Shown in pieces: positions 10,401 through 19,989 of a DNA stretch of 64,000 nucleotides (positions are counted from its first letter, which is position 1; each line of letters opens with the position of its first letter). A program made the position numbers and the translations under genes. The stretch is taken from the NCBI GenBank assembly GCA_944989445.1, contig CALYLW010000319.1, forward strand, positions 385,001 to 449,000, in the 5' to 3' direction. A model generated the notes under the pieces. The model saw nothing but the letters and a program-made list of their open reading frames with translations. It had not been told where the DNA came from and ran no database searches. This stretch comes from Ampullaceana balthica (lineage: Eukaryota; Mollusca; Gastropoda; Lymnaeidae).

Positions 10401-12101
10401 ATTTGAAAAGCAAAGCTGCACATTAGGAAAGGTGTATGTTTTTTAATTAAAGTTAGGTCAAATATCTTCTTCAAGAAATAAAAAAAGATTGCATTTTAAA
10501 ACCATAAAGTAATCTACTTTATTTTATACTAAGTAAAACTTCTAATACAAATAATTTTTTCAAATAATCATTAATCATTAAGCAGTCTGATAATTAAATA
10601 AGCGGTTAAATGCAGAAAATGTGCTGAAGTGATTACACAGATGTAAAATGAAGTTAAGTAAATTCATACCTCCTGATCCTTTTAAGCATGAAAAATGTAT
10701 AAACAGATACAGTTATTTAATATCGTAGATCACATTTACAGCATAATTATTTATAAACAGATACAGTTATTTAATATCGTAGATCACATTTACAGCATAA
10801 TTTTACATGACAAAATATAGTTATGTCCATACATCAAACTTTTTCAATTCTTTTATCTAAATGTAATCACTTAATTTTAATTTCTTGTAGACCAATGGAA
10901 TTTCAATGTCCATTGTGTTTACATGCAGTATATGATCTATTCTGTCTGGAATATTCTAATGCAGAGGACGTCCAAATAAAGATACTGTACACTTACACAA
11001 ATATTAAAATATATACAGATGAAAAAAATCAATAGATATATATGTGATTGATGCACTTTATTTTAAAAACAGTTCCTTACAATGCCCTGAAAGCATCTAT
11101 TATGTCATCAATCACTTGACTTGTATAAATACATTTATTTTTTTCTCATACATTAGATGTTAATGTCATTCCAAATTGGTAGAAACTTTTTAGGTGATTG
11201 GGGTCATTAATACTCAGTGCCTAACTTATTCCAACCTGATCCCGTAACCTGATAGAAAGCATCTTTGATACAACAAATTTCTTTTAGAGTGCTGAGAGCC
11301 ACACAATATTTGTAGTGTGATGTCAAGCACAGCTCTTTCAAACTCAAACATTTCCCTTACATATAATATATATTCCATATTAAATTTATCCCAAACACTA
11401 CCTTCATTTTAGTGTATCAATAAAAAAAATTTAAAATACCACATAGTTTATTAAAAATATGTATTATTTAGACCTGTATTGAGAGAAAAATAGGTCTCCA
11501 ATTCATCTATAGAACAAAAATGTGGCTTCAAAACCTAATTTTTAACAATTAAGTTGCTTACTTTGCAAACACTGCAGGTGAATGTTTCTCCTGAAGTGTC
11601 TTCCCTGGTGCATCCTTGATGGTACACACGGAAACAATCACTACATTCAAAGACTTCTCCTGGGCCATGACATTCAAAGCAATACCAGTCATGTCCATCT
11701 GTGGCCTGGAGTGAAATTTATAAACAGGGTAATGATGTTAATTTACATCTAAGTTAGGTTGATCTGGTTGAAGTTTAAAACATTCTCATTGCATAAAATA
11801 CATAACAAAGACTCACATATTCTACTTCTCCTGGCTGTGGTACTCGGTAACCTTCCTGCTCTAAGCCAGTGCGTTGACCTTTAACCCCTACTGCTGTGTA
11901 TTCAACAATAAGTCCATCACTAACTGCATTATTTAGGTGTTCTTTACACCTCCTGGGAGTCACATCTGTCGAGCGCTGAAGGTAACGTGAGATACGATCA
12001 AAATTAGGGATCTGTTTCTGTTGTCTTATGGATAATATAGCTGTAATGAGCTGCCTAGCATTGCTAACTGGTGTATGTCTGCGCCTGACAGATGGAGCCA
12101 T
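1..12101 (-). CDS. ZMYND11: ZMYND11 (BS69)-like chromatin reader, 11 coding exons, 3' end beyond window
   Basis: Exons, 5' to 3' on the minus strand: 12101-11817, 11705-11562, 7238-7158, 6161-5981, 5608-5550, 4287-4210, 2156-2038, 1468-1395, 747-451, 357-209, 68-1. All junctions are GT..AG and all phases agree, giving about 511 codons before the left edge. Domain order matches the family: N-terminal winged-helix-like segment (residues 1-95), PHD finger (96-143), bromodomain (about 150-250), a Cys pair (CPNC) linker, PWWP (277-340), then a long acidic stretch. The coiled coil and C-terminal MYND finger of the family should lie to the left of base 1. In vertebrates this protein reads H3K36-methylated H3.3 in the nucleus and restrains elongation; that role is inferred by homology. 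The start is the first ATG, three bases after a probable acceptor (ctcag), so a 5'UTR exon probably lies upstream. Confidence 0.92.
209..357 (-). CDS. ZMYND11: ZMYND11-like coding exon 10
   Basis: Phase 1 in, 0 out. Encodes RSRKAGKRQREAEGDDD, then a low-complexity charged linker ending NAKMAKRKSSK, probably containing nuclear localisation signals. Acceptor gaccag, donor gttggt. Confidence 0.75.
451..747 (-). CDS. ZMYND11: ZMYND11-like coding exon 9 (acidic linker)
   Basis: Encodes FVKAMKELQRYQDILQERE, then a run of about 40 Glu/Asp residues, then a basic KKTPVKRR patch. The beginning aligns with the post-PWWP helix of ZMYND11; the acidic block is low-complexity GAA/GAT/GAG codons and looks expanded. 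Phase 1 in and 1 out. Confidence 0.85.
755..876. repeat. 38-bp tandem repeat, about 3 copies
   Basis: Unit starts acacaaatattaatacgggc; in the ZMYND11-like intron just upstream of exon 9. It reaches to within about 8 bases of the exon 9 acceptor but does not include it. Confidence 0.9.
1395..1468 (-). CDS. ZMYND11: ZMYND11-like coding exon 8
   Basis: 74 bases, phase 2 in, 1 out. Encodes RAVIPAEYIKPITTDVKTM followed by SIKKTGG, matching the end of the PWWP domain in the family (RAWIP...). Confidence 0.88.
2038..2156 (-). CDS. ZMYND11: ZMYND11-like coding exon 7 (PWWP domain)
   Basis: Encodes NPPHDIVFAKQKGYSYWPAK, then VVRDLGGKYDVRFFGGWHQR. The YWPAKV segment is the PWWP signature and KYDVRFFG its beta strands. 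Phase 0 in, 2 out. Confidence 0.94.
2169..2575. repeat. 28-bp minisatellite, about 14 copies
   Basis: Unit gttcaacttacaatattaat plus acaagact; starts 13 bases from the PWWP exon acceptor. On the gene strand each unit contains TTGTAAGTT, close to a splice donor consensus. Confidence 0.93.
2609..4108 (-). mobile_element. piggyBac-like nonautonomous element A with an inner insertion
   Basis: Ends ctctttttctccgg and ccggagaaaaagag are inverted repeats; flanks are TTTA (left, decayed) and TTAA (right), the piggyBac target. It is a second, inverted copy of the element at 40377-41466. Relative to that copy it contains an extra segment of about 430 bp at roughly 3337-3766 whose own ends are inverted (aaatcccttatat / atataagggattt). 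Open frames in it have no recognised domain. Confidence 0.75.
4210..4287 (-). CDS. ZMYND11: ZMYND11-like coding exon 6 (Cys linker before PWWP)
   Basis: 26 codons, phase 0 to 0: LDEIELCPNCYYMSNAKPED and WFSQPC. It matches the family segment with CxxC..W....C between bromodomain and PWWP. Donor gtaagt. Confidence 0.88.
4394..4700. repeat. 26-bp minisatellite, about 12 copies
   Basis: Unit accacagttgtatttggtgt plus gtacat, with shortened variants lacking caca. Long open frames on both strands come from the repeat and are not genes. Confidence 0.93.
4738..5140. repeat. 38-bp minisatellite, about 10 copies
   Basis: Unit begins acaatattgtgtggagtaaa and ends tcattggt. Confidence 0.93.
5300..5424. 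repeat. 18-bp tandem repeat, 7 copies
   Basis: Unit aatctattatatttatta, nearly perfect. Confidence 0.93.
5550..5608 (-). CDS. ZMYND11: ZMYND11-like coding exon 5 (end of bromodomain)
   Basis: 59 bases, too short to stand out alone. Acceptor atatttttcag and donor gttagt; phases fit both neighbours (1 in, 0 out). Encodes NGMTELAVIMVKDCKYD, corresponding to the last bromodomain helix. Placed by phase and similarity; somewhat less certain than the larger exons. Confidence 0.75.
5981..6161 (-). CDS. ZMYND11: ZMYND11-like coding exon 4 (bromodomain core)
   Basis: Phase 0 in, phase 1 out. Encodes TRELHKIVCRANAEDF, then MDLNKMEQKVQASRYRCLED and LADARTVLHNCTLLFGG, which follow the bromodomain helices and the HN-x-x-xFG end of the vertebrate protein. 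Confidence 0.92.
6286..6352. repeat. C-rich 16-bp tandem repeat
   Basis: Repeats of caccccctcaccgccc in otherwise AT-rich intron. Confidence 0.85.
6450..7157. repeat. 40-bp minisatellite, about 18 copies, carrying a splice donor
   Basis: Unit ttcttcaatgactcaattaa plus tttagctataaactaacctt. On the gene strand every unit reads AGAAAAGGTTAGTTTATAG, identical to the exon 3 donor of the ZMYND11-like gene (exon 7238-7158) and its last exonic bases. Positions vary between gctcaatt/attcaatt types, giving two interleaved subtypes. Confidence 0.95.
7158..7238 (-). CDS. ZMYND11: ZMYND11-like coding exon 3
   Basis: 27 codons: a Lys-rich stretch, then LLSYTILRLREK, the start of the bromodomain helical bundle. 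The donor gttagt is the origin of a 40-bp tandem array immediately downstream in the intron (6450-7157), so its context is copied many times. Confidence 0.85.
7316..7408. repeat. (AT)n followed by (AC)n microsatellite
   Basis: About 75 bases of alternating at, then cacaca. Confidence 0.95.
7686..8805. mobile_element. pogo/Tigger-like nonautonomous element with internal minisatellite and nested MITE
   Basis: Left end caggggtacctctagatac and right end gtatctcgaggtaccactg are inverted. Left flank is TA, right flank ca, a decayed TA target. Inside, seven 36-bp units (aagatacgaatggccactgg...) occupy 7728-8000 and derive from the terminal-repeat sequence, since the same gatacgaatg words recur near the right end. 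A hAT-type MITE is inserted at 8413-8611. Open frames here are repeat-derived. Confidence 0.75.
8413..8611. mobile_element. hAT-type MITE (199 bp) with 8-bp target duplication
   Basis: Ends cagtggcgtcactaggg and cccccgagtgacacctctg form inverted repeats. Flanks are gtactttt on both sides (8405-8412, 8612-8619). Confidence 0.85.
9227..9358. repeat. 62-bp duplication
   Basis: Two near-identical copies starting acaatgtaaccactggacaa at 9227 and 9289. Confidence 0.92.
9395..9590. repeat. 29-bp minisatellite, 7 copies
   Basis: Unit acagaataaaataataactt plus ccttactac. Confidence 0.93.
9640..10078. repeat. About 87-bp tandem repeat, 5 copies
   Basis: Unit contains caaccaagacaactataaca, taggtctaacattagattct and ttatcccattattgtactg. 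Confidence 0.92.
10085..11555. other. ZMYND11: Intron 2 remainder of the ZMYND11-like gene; no gene seen
   Basis: AT-rich sequence with a 62-bp duplication at about 10695-10803. No other conserved exon or element recognised. Confidence 0.6.
11562..11705 (-). CDS. ZMYND11: ZMYND11-like coding exon 2 (PHD finger)
   Basis: 48 codons, phase 0 to 0. Contains DWYCFECHGPGEVFECSDC, FRVYHQGC and CSVC, i.e. the Cys4-His-Cys3 spacing of a PHD finger. Acceptor is cactccag and donor is gtaagc. Confidence 0.93.
11817..12101 (-). CDS. ZMYND11: ZMYND11-like coding exon 1
   Basis: Encodes residues 1-95, starting MAPSVRRRHTPVSNARQL and ending at GEVEY before a gtgagt donor, phase 0. Motifs KQIPNFDRISRYL, DGLIVEYTAVG and EQEGYRVP align with the N-terminal winged-helix-like segment of vertebrate ZMYND11. 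A short in-frame read-through past the donor is not coding. Confidence 0.92.
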
Positions 12102-12401
12102 TACCTGAGTTTTTAAAATGTAAAGCAATAATAAAGTGGTTAAAATTTGAAAATGTCATAAAAAAGTACATGCATATTATTATCTAATACATTTCAATTT
12201 GTATCTATTTAAAAAATAACCTGCCCTAGAATAGTATCTATTCTTAATGGTTACACAAAAATACAGTCAGGTCAACAATTTATTTTGCAATAAAACAATT
12301 CATTGCTGACACTTTCTATTATAGAAATCTTTATTTTAAAATAAACACGCTCTAACAATGTGTCTAAGTGCACTAACAATTATTTTAATGGGTTTTAAAT
12401 T

Positions 12402-12655
12402 AAGGCCAAAAAGTCTTTGCTTATCTTATCTTCAATTTATGTAGCCTAAGGCCAAAAAGTCTTTGCTTATATTATCTTATCTATAATATATGTAGCCAAA
12501 GGCCAAAAAGTCTTTGCTTATCCTATCTTAACTTTATGTAGCCCAAGGCCAAAAAGTCTTTGCTTATCTTATCTTAACTTTGTGTAGCCTAAGGCCAAAA
12601 AGTCTTTGCTTATCTTATTCTTATCTTATTTTAATTTATCTACAATTTATGTAGC
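12402..12655. repeat. 45-53-bp tandem repeat, about 5 copies
   Basis: Each unit begins aaggccaaaaagtctttgct and ends near tttatgtagcc. It lies upstream of the ZMYND11-like start. Confidence 0.92.
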
Positions 12656-12939
12656 CTGTGGATTATGATTCAAAGTAGAGCAAACTTATATGATGTTTTC
12701 ATTTGATTAATTTTTAACAATGTTTTTAACAGTTTATTTTGACTTTTTAAAGAGTTTATTTTTTATTTTTTTTTATAAACATTTTTTTACTACTACTCAT
12801 TTTGAAATTTTTTATCTTTGAATTATCACCAAAAAAAGAGGAATAATTTTATGTTTTATAAATGTTTACAAAGGCATGATGACTTAAATATAATTTCCTG
12901 GCATAAAATTAAAAAGTAGAATTCACAACTTTGTCATTT

Positions 12940-13965
12940 TATACCACTAGTCATGTGTCATCTCTTCATTTTATACCACTAGTCATGTGTCATCTCTTTA
13001 TCATTTTATACCACTAGACATGTGTCCTCTCTTTGTCATTATATTCCCCTAGTCATGTGTCATCTCTTTGTCATTTTATACCCCTAGTCATGTGTCATCT
13101 CTTTGTCATTTTATACCCCTAGTCATGTGTCCTCTCTTTGTCATTTTATACCACTAGTCATGTGTCATCTCTTTGTCATTTTATACCCCTAGTCATGTGT
13201 CATCTCTTTGTCATTTTATACCACTAGTCATGTGTCATCTCTTTATCATTTTATACCACTAGACATGTGTCCTCTCTTTGTCATTTTATACCACTAGTCA
13301 TGTGTCATCTCTTTGTCATTTTATACCACTAGTCATGTGTCATATTTTAAACCACTAGTCATGTGTCATATTTTATACCACTAGTCATGTGTCATCTCTT
13401 TGTCATTTTATACCACTAGTCATGTGTCATATTTTATACCACTAGTCATGTGTCATATTTTATACCACTAGTCATGTGTCATCTCTTTGTCATTTTATAC
13501 CACTAGTCATGTGTCATATTTTATACCACTAGTCATGTGTCATATTTTATACCACTAGTCATGTGTCATATTTTATACCACTAGTCATGTGTCATATTTT
13601 ATACCACTAGTCATGTGTCATATTTTATACCACTAGTCATGTGTCATATTTTATACCACTAGTCATGTGTCATATTTTATACCACTAGTCATGTGTCATA
13701 TTTTATACCACTAGTCATGTGTCATATTTTATACCACTAGTCATGTGTCATATTTTATACCACTAGTCATGTGTCATATTTTATACCACTAGTCATGTGT
13801 CATATTTTATACCACTAGTCATGTGTCATATTTTATACCACTAGTCATGTGTCATATTTTATACCACTAGTCATGTGTCATATTTTATACCACTAGTCAT
13901 GTGTCATATTTTATACCACTAGTCATGTGTCATATTTTATACCACTAGTCATGTGACATCTCTTT
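12940..13965. repeat. Minisatellite with two unit lengths (36 and 26 bp)
   Basis: Core ataccactagtcatgtgtca. The left half alternates with tctctttgtcattttat (36-bp unit); from about 13500 on, a homogeneous 26-bp deletion form takes over. Confidence 0.94.
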
Positions 13966-14014
13966 GTCCAAGTCTAATTGCCAAATGATATTCACATTCC
14001 ACCTTCTATTCCCA

Positions 14015-14882
14015 AAATCCTCTCATCAAAGTACCCAAAATCCTCTCATCAAAGCACCCAAAATCCTCTCATCAAAGCACCCAAAATCCTCTCATCAAAG
14101 CACCCAAAATCCTCTCATCAAAGCACCCAAAATCCTCTCATCAAAGCACCCCAAATCCTCTCATCAAAGCACCCAAAATCCTCTCATCAAAGCACCCAAA
14201 ATCCTCTCATCAAAGTACCCAAAATCCTCTCATCAAAGCACCCAATCAAAGTACCCAAAATCCTCTCATCAAAGCACCCCAAATCCTCTCATCAAAGCAC
14301 CCAAATCCTCTCATCAAAGCACCCAAATCCTCTCATCAAAGATCCCAAAATCCTCTCATCAAAGCACCCCAAATCCTCTCATCAAAGCACCCAAATCCTC
14401 TCATCAAAGCACCCAAATCCTCTCATCAAAGATCCCAAAATCCTCTCATCAAAGCACCCAAAATCCTCTCATCAAAGCACCCAAAATACTCTCATCAAAG
14501 TACCCCAAATCCTCTCATCAAAGCACCCAAAATCCTCTCATCAAAGCACCCAAAATCCTCTCATCAAAGCACCCAAAATCCTCTCATCAAAGCAGCAAAC
14601 CTCCTCTCATCAAAGCACCCAAAATAACCCTCTAATGAAAGCACTCAAAATCCTCTCATGAAAGCACCCAATCAAAGCACCCCAAATCCTCTCATCAAAG
14701 CACCCAAAATCCTCTCATCAAAGCACCAAACATCCTCTCATCAAAGCACCCAAAATAACCCTCTCATCAAAACACCCAAAATCCTCTCATGAAAGCACCC
14801 CAAATCCTCTCATCAAAGCACCCAAAATCCTCTCATGAAAGCACCCAAAATCCTCTCATCAAAGCACCCAAAATAACCCTCT
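14015..14882. repeat. 23-bp minisatellite, about 38 copies
   Basis: Unit ccaaaatcctctcatcaaag plus cac, with variants gta, gat, atgaaag and single-base length changes. Open frames of over 220 codons on the plus strand are repeat artefacts. Confidence 0.94.
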
Positions 14883-14884
14883 CC

Positions 14885-15530
14885 CGTTGTTCACTGAGCG
14901 AAGCAGGAATTAACGACTGCAATGAGATGGTCAAGATTGACAATAAAATTTCTTCAAACAACTTGATGGATTTGTTTGAAGAAGGAAATTCTTTAAAAAA
15001 AGCAAACATTACATTCTTGTTCATAAGTTCATTGCCAAATGATGAAACACTTTTAGGGCTCCAAAGACACATTTTTCTTATGTTAAGATCTATTAATTAT
15101 TTTATAGTGTCAGTCTTGATTTTATTCAATTATTTTGATCAGCATAAATGACATATTTCAATAAAAATAAGCTAAATATTCTTGCTTGGTTCTTTCTGGC
15201 CTGGGTGAACATGTCTCATTAATTGGGTTTCTTATTAAACAAAATTTGTTACATAAATGAATTTTTTCTCAAGTAACTTGTGTTGATGGGAAGTTTAAGA
15301 ATTGCCAGATGGCCGCTATTGTTCACTATTGTGCGGGTGTCATTTCCAGTCATCATTGTTAAGAGGGTAATTTTTGTAAGTAACCACATGAAAACAATGG
15401 GTACAATAAACTTATTGAAGTATATGACAAATGTTTTAAAAGATTTTTCCCCACATGCAAATATTTAATTTCTCTGTGTTATTTAAGAATCTTTTTCAAT
15501 GATGAAATAACATAACAGTATGTTATAACT
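14885..15530. other. No feature recognised
   Basis: Sequence between the 23-bp array and the next element. Short open frames (to 62 codons) lack recognisable domains or splice context. Confidence 0.5.
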
Positions 15531-15532
15531 AC

Positions 15533-17229
15533 TAGGGGTCTACCGATATATCGGCTGACCGATATATCGGCACCGATATCAGGATATCGGCAATATCGGT
15601 ATTGGTAGCATGTAAAGGTCCCGATATTGACGTCACCGATATTTCATAATTAAACAATATAATTTGCAATTGTCACGCAAGTCAGTAGTGTCTGTCAGTC
15701 AGTCCTGACGCTACTAATTTTAGAAAGCAGGGAAAACCAAATTACTGCACCAAAGCATCAGAAGGTGTGCAAATTAAATATGCGCTGTAAAAAAAATATT
15801 ATATGACGTCATTGTTTTCACTCATATTTTAATTTTGGAAAAGGGAACATTGTAAAAAGAGAATTAGATGGTGGTTAATTATAAAATAAAAAAATAAGAG
15901 GGGCGCCGTAGGCGCCCTGCAACCCCTATTATAAAATACTTTGTGTACATTTCAGAAAGTTTAATATTTCGGATTTATCAAACAAGGACAAGTTAGTTGG
16001 GCTTTTGAAAAAGGTTGGCGCCGTAGGCGCCCTAAAAAAAGTGCATTTTTAATAAAATAAATAGATTTCAGGTGAAAACTTCCGTCATTTTTGACGGGTG
16101 TACGCTAGTAAGTGATATTTTGACGAAAAAACAACAAAAAAAAACTATTGTTTAGATTTACAATATCTCGACATATTAATATATCGATCCCGATACCGGT
16201 ATTGAAATAGCCAAGAGTCCTAGTATTAATATCTACAGCCACGATACAGTGTGCCATGTGCTATGATATTTTTTAGGTATCGGCCGATTTTCGTATGCTC
16301 GGAAATACTGTGTAAATAGTGCCGATGCCAATTATACCATAATTCTCTAATAAATGGATAATATGTAAACATTATGTTCACGTAATTGCTCTAATAGCAA
16401 AGATGCACGCAGAATCGCAGATGTCTAAACATTGCGTTTCGTATGGAATAACAAAATGTACCGTGTGCAGACTTGTCATGGGCAACCATTCATCCTTCAA
16501 CCTCATTTCACTCTATTACTATTGCTTTGTTCTCATTGTTTCATTCATAAAAGGTGGCCGTGTGCAAAAGCCATTAAACTATTGGTTAGAATTAATAATT
16601 ATGAGTCAAAAGTTGAAGTTTCAAAAGGAGTACCTAATTTTGCTTGTACATTTTCATAAAGGACGGTTCGTTTTGTCATGAGTCCTATGTAGGTCATGAT
16701 CTGGAACTTGTAAACACATCAGAAACTTCGTTTCGGAAAAAAAAATATATCGGTAATATCGGCATAACTGGATATCGGTAGAGTGTAGACCCCTAAATTA
16801 TAAAATATAAATAATTACACATGACGTCATCAAATATGACCGCTGTTGTTTTTTTGTCCTAACAAATACTCATATCGGAAAAAAATATCGGTAATATCGG
16901 CAAAAATGCATGATCGGTAGACCCCTAAATTACAAAATATAAATAATTACGAGTGATAAATTTAAGAATGACGTCATCAAATAAGACCGCTGGTTTTTGT
17001 CCCAACAAATACTCATATCGGCTTTCATATAGGAAAAAAAATATTGTTAATATCATCAAAAATGAATATCTGTAGTCCCCTAATTTGAAAGATAAATAAT
17101 TACGAGTGATAAATTTAAGAATGACGTCATCAAATATGACCGCTGGTTTTTGTCCTAACAAATACTCATATCGGCAAAAAAATATCGGTAATATCGGTAT
17201 TGGCAAAAATGCATATCAGTTGACCCCTA
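15533..17229. mobile_element. Nonautonomous DNA element with 'ggggtctaccgatatatcgg' terminal repeats
   Basis: Left taggggtctaccgatatatc and right catatcagttgacccctaat are inverted ends; flanks ataactac / ataataac are similar but not identical. The right third holds 4 copies of a roughly 140-bp unit, each ending in gacccctaa and carrying atgacgtcatcaaatatgac. Two near-palindromes ggcgccgtaggcgcc lie at about 15902 and 16018. No transposase recognised; hAT membership is a guess. Confidence 0.6.
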
Positions 17230-17284
17230 ATAATAACACATAATATATAATAACAAAGTATACTGTCAGTTATTTTTGTATTTT

Positions 17285-17690
17285 TTAAATTATAAATCTT
17301 TCCCATTGTTTTTACCACATATTTACTTGCTTTCGTTCCTGTCTGTCTGTCCGCAAAATTTCAAATTTTCCAATGTAAAATTAAACCACTTCTGATGGTC
17401 CTAGAGATCTCAAAATTTTACCACAGATAGATTTTGGAGGACAATGCATTGTATCAATATTTCAGATCGATTGAATGTACCATAATTAAATTAATGCATT
17501 TTTAGTTTATCTCTATATAGCATCTGTATCCGTCTGCTATTGTTGACATCCACGTGCCACCAGAGTTCACCCCAGCCATCGATGACCACATCCCTGTGTT
17601 TAACAGTAAGGAGTAAGGGGAGTTCAGTCACGTTCAGTCTGTAAATGTTTGTCGCACGATGCATATTATGTTGAACATAATCAATACTTC
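17285..17690. repeat. Dispersed repeat related to the insert inside piggyBac-like element A
   Basis: Shares ctgtctgtccg, aatgcatttttagtttatct and gttgaacataatcaatactt-like words (in reverse) with 3420-3700. Family unknown. Confidence 0.5.
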
Positions 17691-17863
17691 AATAATTAAA
17701 AGGAAGCGACAAAACTCACCATACCATACACTTAAACTAAACATAATAAAATAAATAGAGGTAAAAAAAGATTTTTAAAATCCATTTTTTATAAGTGGAC
17801 TAAAAGAAGAAAATAATTTACAACTTATAAGTTCAAGTACTTTGATTTAATTCGACTAAGAAC

Positions 17864-19746
17864 TAGGCCTGTCAACGGGTACCCGGGAATAAAATTCCAC
17901 CCGGGTACCCGTGAAAATGTGGCTTCTATGTCTATATTAACCGTAGGCCAAACTTCGGCTCCCATGCGGCTTTTTGTGTTTACATTGTGGCTTGCGAAAC
18001 AATTTATCAAATGAAAATTTTTGTTTCAAATATATGCTGTGAAGTACTTCTAATGAGAAATATCTGTCAACGGGAAATATCTGTCAACGGGAAATAAAAT
18101 ACGGTCCCAATAAATACAATGTATTTTTATATATATTTTTTTTCTCTCAACCTGAAACAGAAATCGCACAACACACTAAAAAAAAAGTTCTTTAAAAGAA
18201 TCGTATAACGAAAACAAAAGTCCTCTGCCAAAAAAAAAGTGATGGACTGCTTAGAGATGAAAGACGCTGTGTTTGTTAATAAAAAAAACACTCTTGCTTT
18301 GACTAACTTTGCTTTGAAATACGCCGATTGATACTAGCTAATATTGTTTATTTACCCCCTCTCCTCCCTTCACTCCTATGACCCACACCCCTTACATCCG
18401 CCTTACTTCTTGTGTTCATTAACACGTGGTGACCTAGAAAAACTGATGCTAATAATTCGTACAAGGTCGTCAGTATTTAAATTTCATAAATTGAATAGTT
18501 ACTAACAGTGTAGGATGGGCAGACGTCGGCTGTGAGGATGGACTGCACAGAGATGAAAGATGCCGTGTTTGTTTTTTGTTCATTCAAACACCCTTGCTTT
18601 GAAACTTACTTTGCTTTGAAATAGCCGACCGTGGGTCACCGATTGATACTAACAATCTAATGGCGTTTTTTCTACTCTCCCCCCCTCTCCTCTCTTCCCT
18701 CCTATAACCCAGTGCTTCTCAAAAATTTTTGTATATCGGACCGGCAGGAATGTTTTCCATTGCATCTGGAACCGGTGCACTATTTTCCCTGTACTTACAT
18801 GGTAGCGAAATGAATTATATTTCCTTTTATTTTATTTCCTTTTATTTCTTTCATTTATTTGCTTATTGTCAAAAAGGACAAATTCTATTGGGTTGGTATT
18901 ATTGATAGCAATTGGAGGATTATAATTATATTTTTCTCTCCTTTCTTGATAACTTGCGCGGACCCCCACTTTGAGAAGCACCGCTATAACCCACACCCTT
19001 GCATTCGCGTGTGTTTCTTGTATTCATTGACACGTGTTTGCCTAGCCCAAAAATTGATATTAATAATACACCCAAAGTTAACAAGATGGGTTAGACGTCG
19101 TATGGAATCAGGCTAATCAAGTTGACAGCGACACGGCAAAATGCAACCATTGTAATTAAATTGTGTCTGTGAAGGGTGGCAACCCAACGCGATAAAACGA
19201 CATGTGAACGTTATTCATATAATTGATATTGATAAACAAACCGCCAATCCACCCAATATCAGAAATATTTTGGTGTCAACAAAAGCAGTACCACTGACCA
19301 AAGCACGATCACTTGAGATTTACCACAGTATTGCGTCCTTCATCGCCATTAGCATCGACTACCGACGCCAAGTGGATATTAACATTAAAGGTATGAAACT
19401 GAATGTTACGTCATTGCCGTAGACATTTTGTTAGCATGTTCAGTTTATTGTCATTTATGAGTATGACGAATGCATTTACAGCAGGAATTGAATAAAAGTT
19501 TTTAGTGCATTATAGTTAATTATAGTGCATTAGTAATAGTATGTTACTGTAACTGGAAGCAAGCCGTTGGCTACTATTACTGTTTGAAATGAGGTGCATG
19601 GATGGTGGCTAGGTTGCATTGTATTGTATAGCGATCATGACGGGGAAAATTATGCGACGTTTAAGTTTAGAACGGGTAACCCGGGTACCCGTTCGAAATT
19701 TTCACGGGTACCCGGGCAGCTTTTTTCAACAAAATTGACAGCCCTA
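17864..19746. mobile_element. Nonautonomous hAT element with 8-bp target duplication
   Basis: Ends taggcctgtcaacgggtacc and caaaattgacagcccta; 'acccgggtaccc' motifs repeat near both ends. Perfect target duplication ctaagaac at 17856-17863 and 19747-19754. Contains a tandem duplication of about 300 bp (18240-18480 versus 18535-19080, the second copy enlarged by a nested MITE). No transposase recognised. Confidence 0.85.
18710..18983. mobile_element. hAT-type MITE nested in the larger hAT element
   Basis: Ends cagtgcttctcaaaa and ctttgagaagcaccg; 8-bp target duplication ctataacc at 18702-18709 and 18984-18991. The paralogous first copy of the host repeat (around 18376) reads cctatgacccacaccc without insertion, i.e. 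an empty site. Confidence 0.88.
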
Positions 19747-19989
19747 CTAAGAACGTGGGGCGGGCGCTTATGAGGTTTTACATATGCAGTTCACTCATTC
19801 TCTCACTTATATAGATCTCTCTTTTGCCTTCTAAATTATAAATCTTTAATTTTTATACCAAACACCCGCCCAACGTTTTTATTCATATGAAATTAAAGTA
19901 CTTGAACTAATAAGTTTTAAATTATTTTCTTCTTTTTAGTCCACTTATAAAAACGTGGTTTTTAAAAATCATTTTTTTACCTTTATTTA

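Larger units (their letters stand above)
17755..19985. mobile_element. Foldback element split by a hAT insertion
   Basis: About 110 bases at 17755-17863 (including ataagtggactaaaagaaga) recur inverted at about 19880-19985. Between them sits the 1.88 kb hAT element at 17864-19746, so the original foldback element was only about 350 bp. Confidence 0.7.

Noticed and set aside
13964..14661. Plus-strand frames of about 225 codons (HQSTQNPLIKAPK type)
   Set aside because: Pure 23-bp minisatellite read in successive frames; no start context or domain.
12940..14882. Possible CRISPR-like array
   Set aside because: Units are contiguous tandem repeats without unique spacers, in an animal genome with introns.
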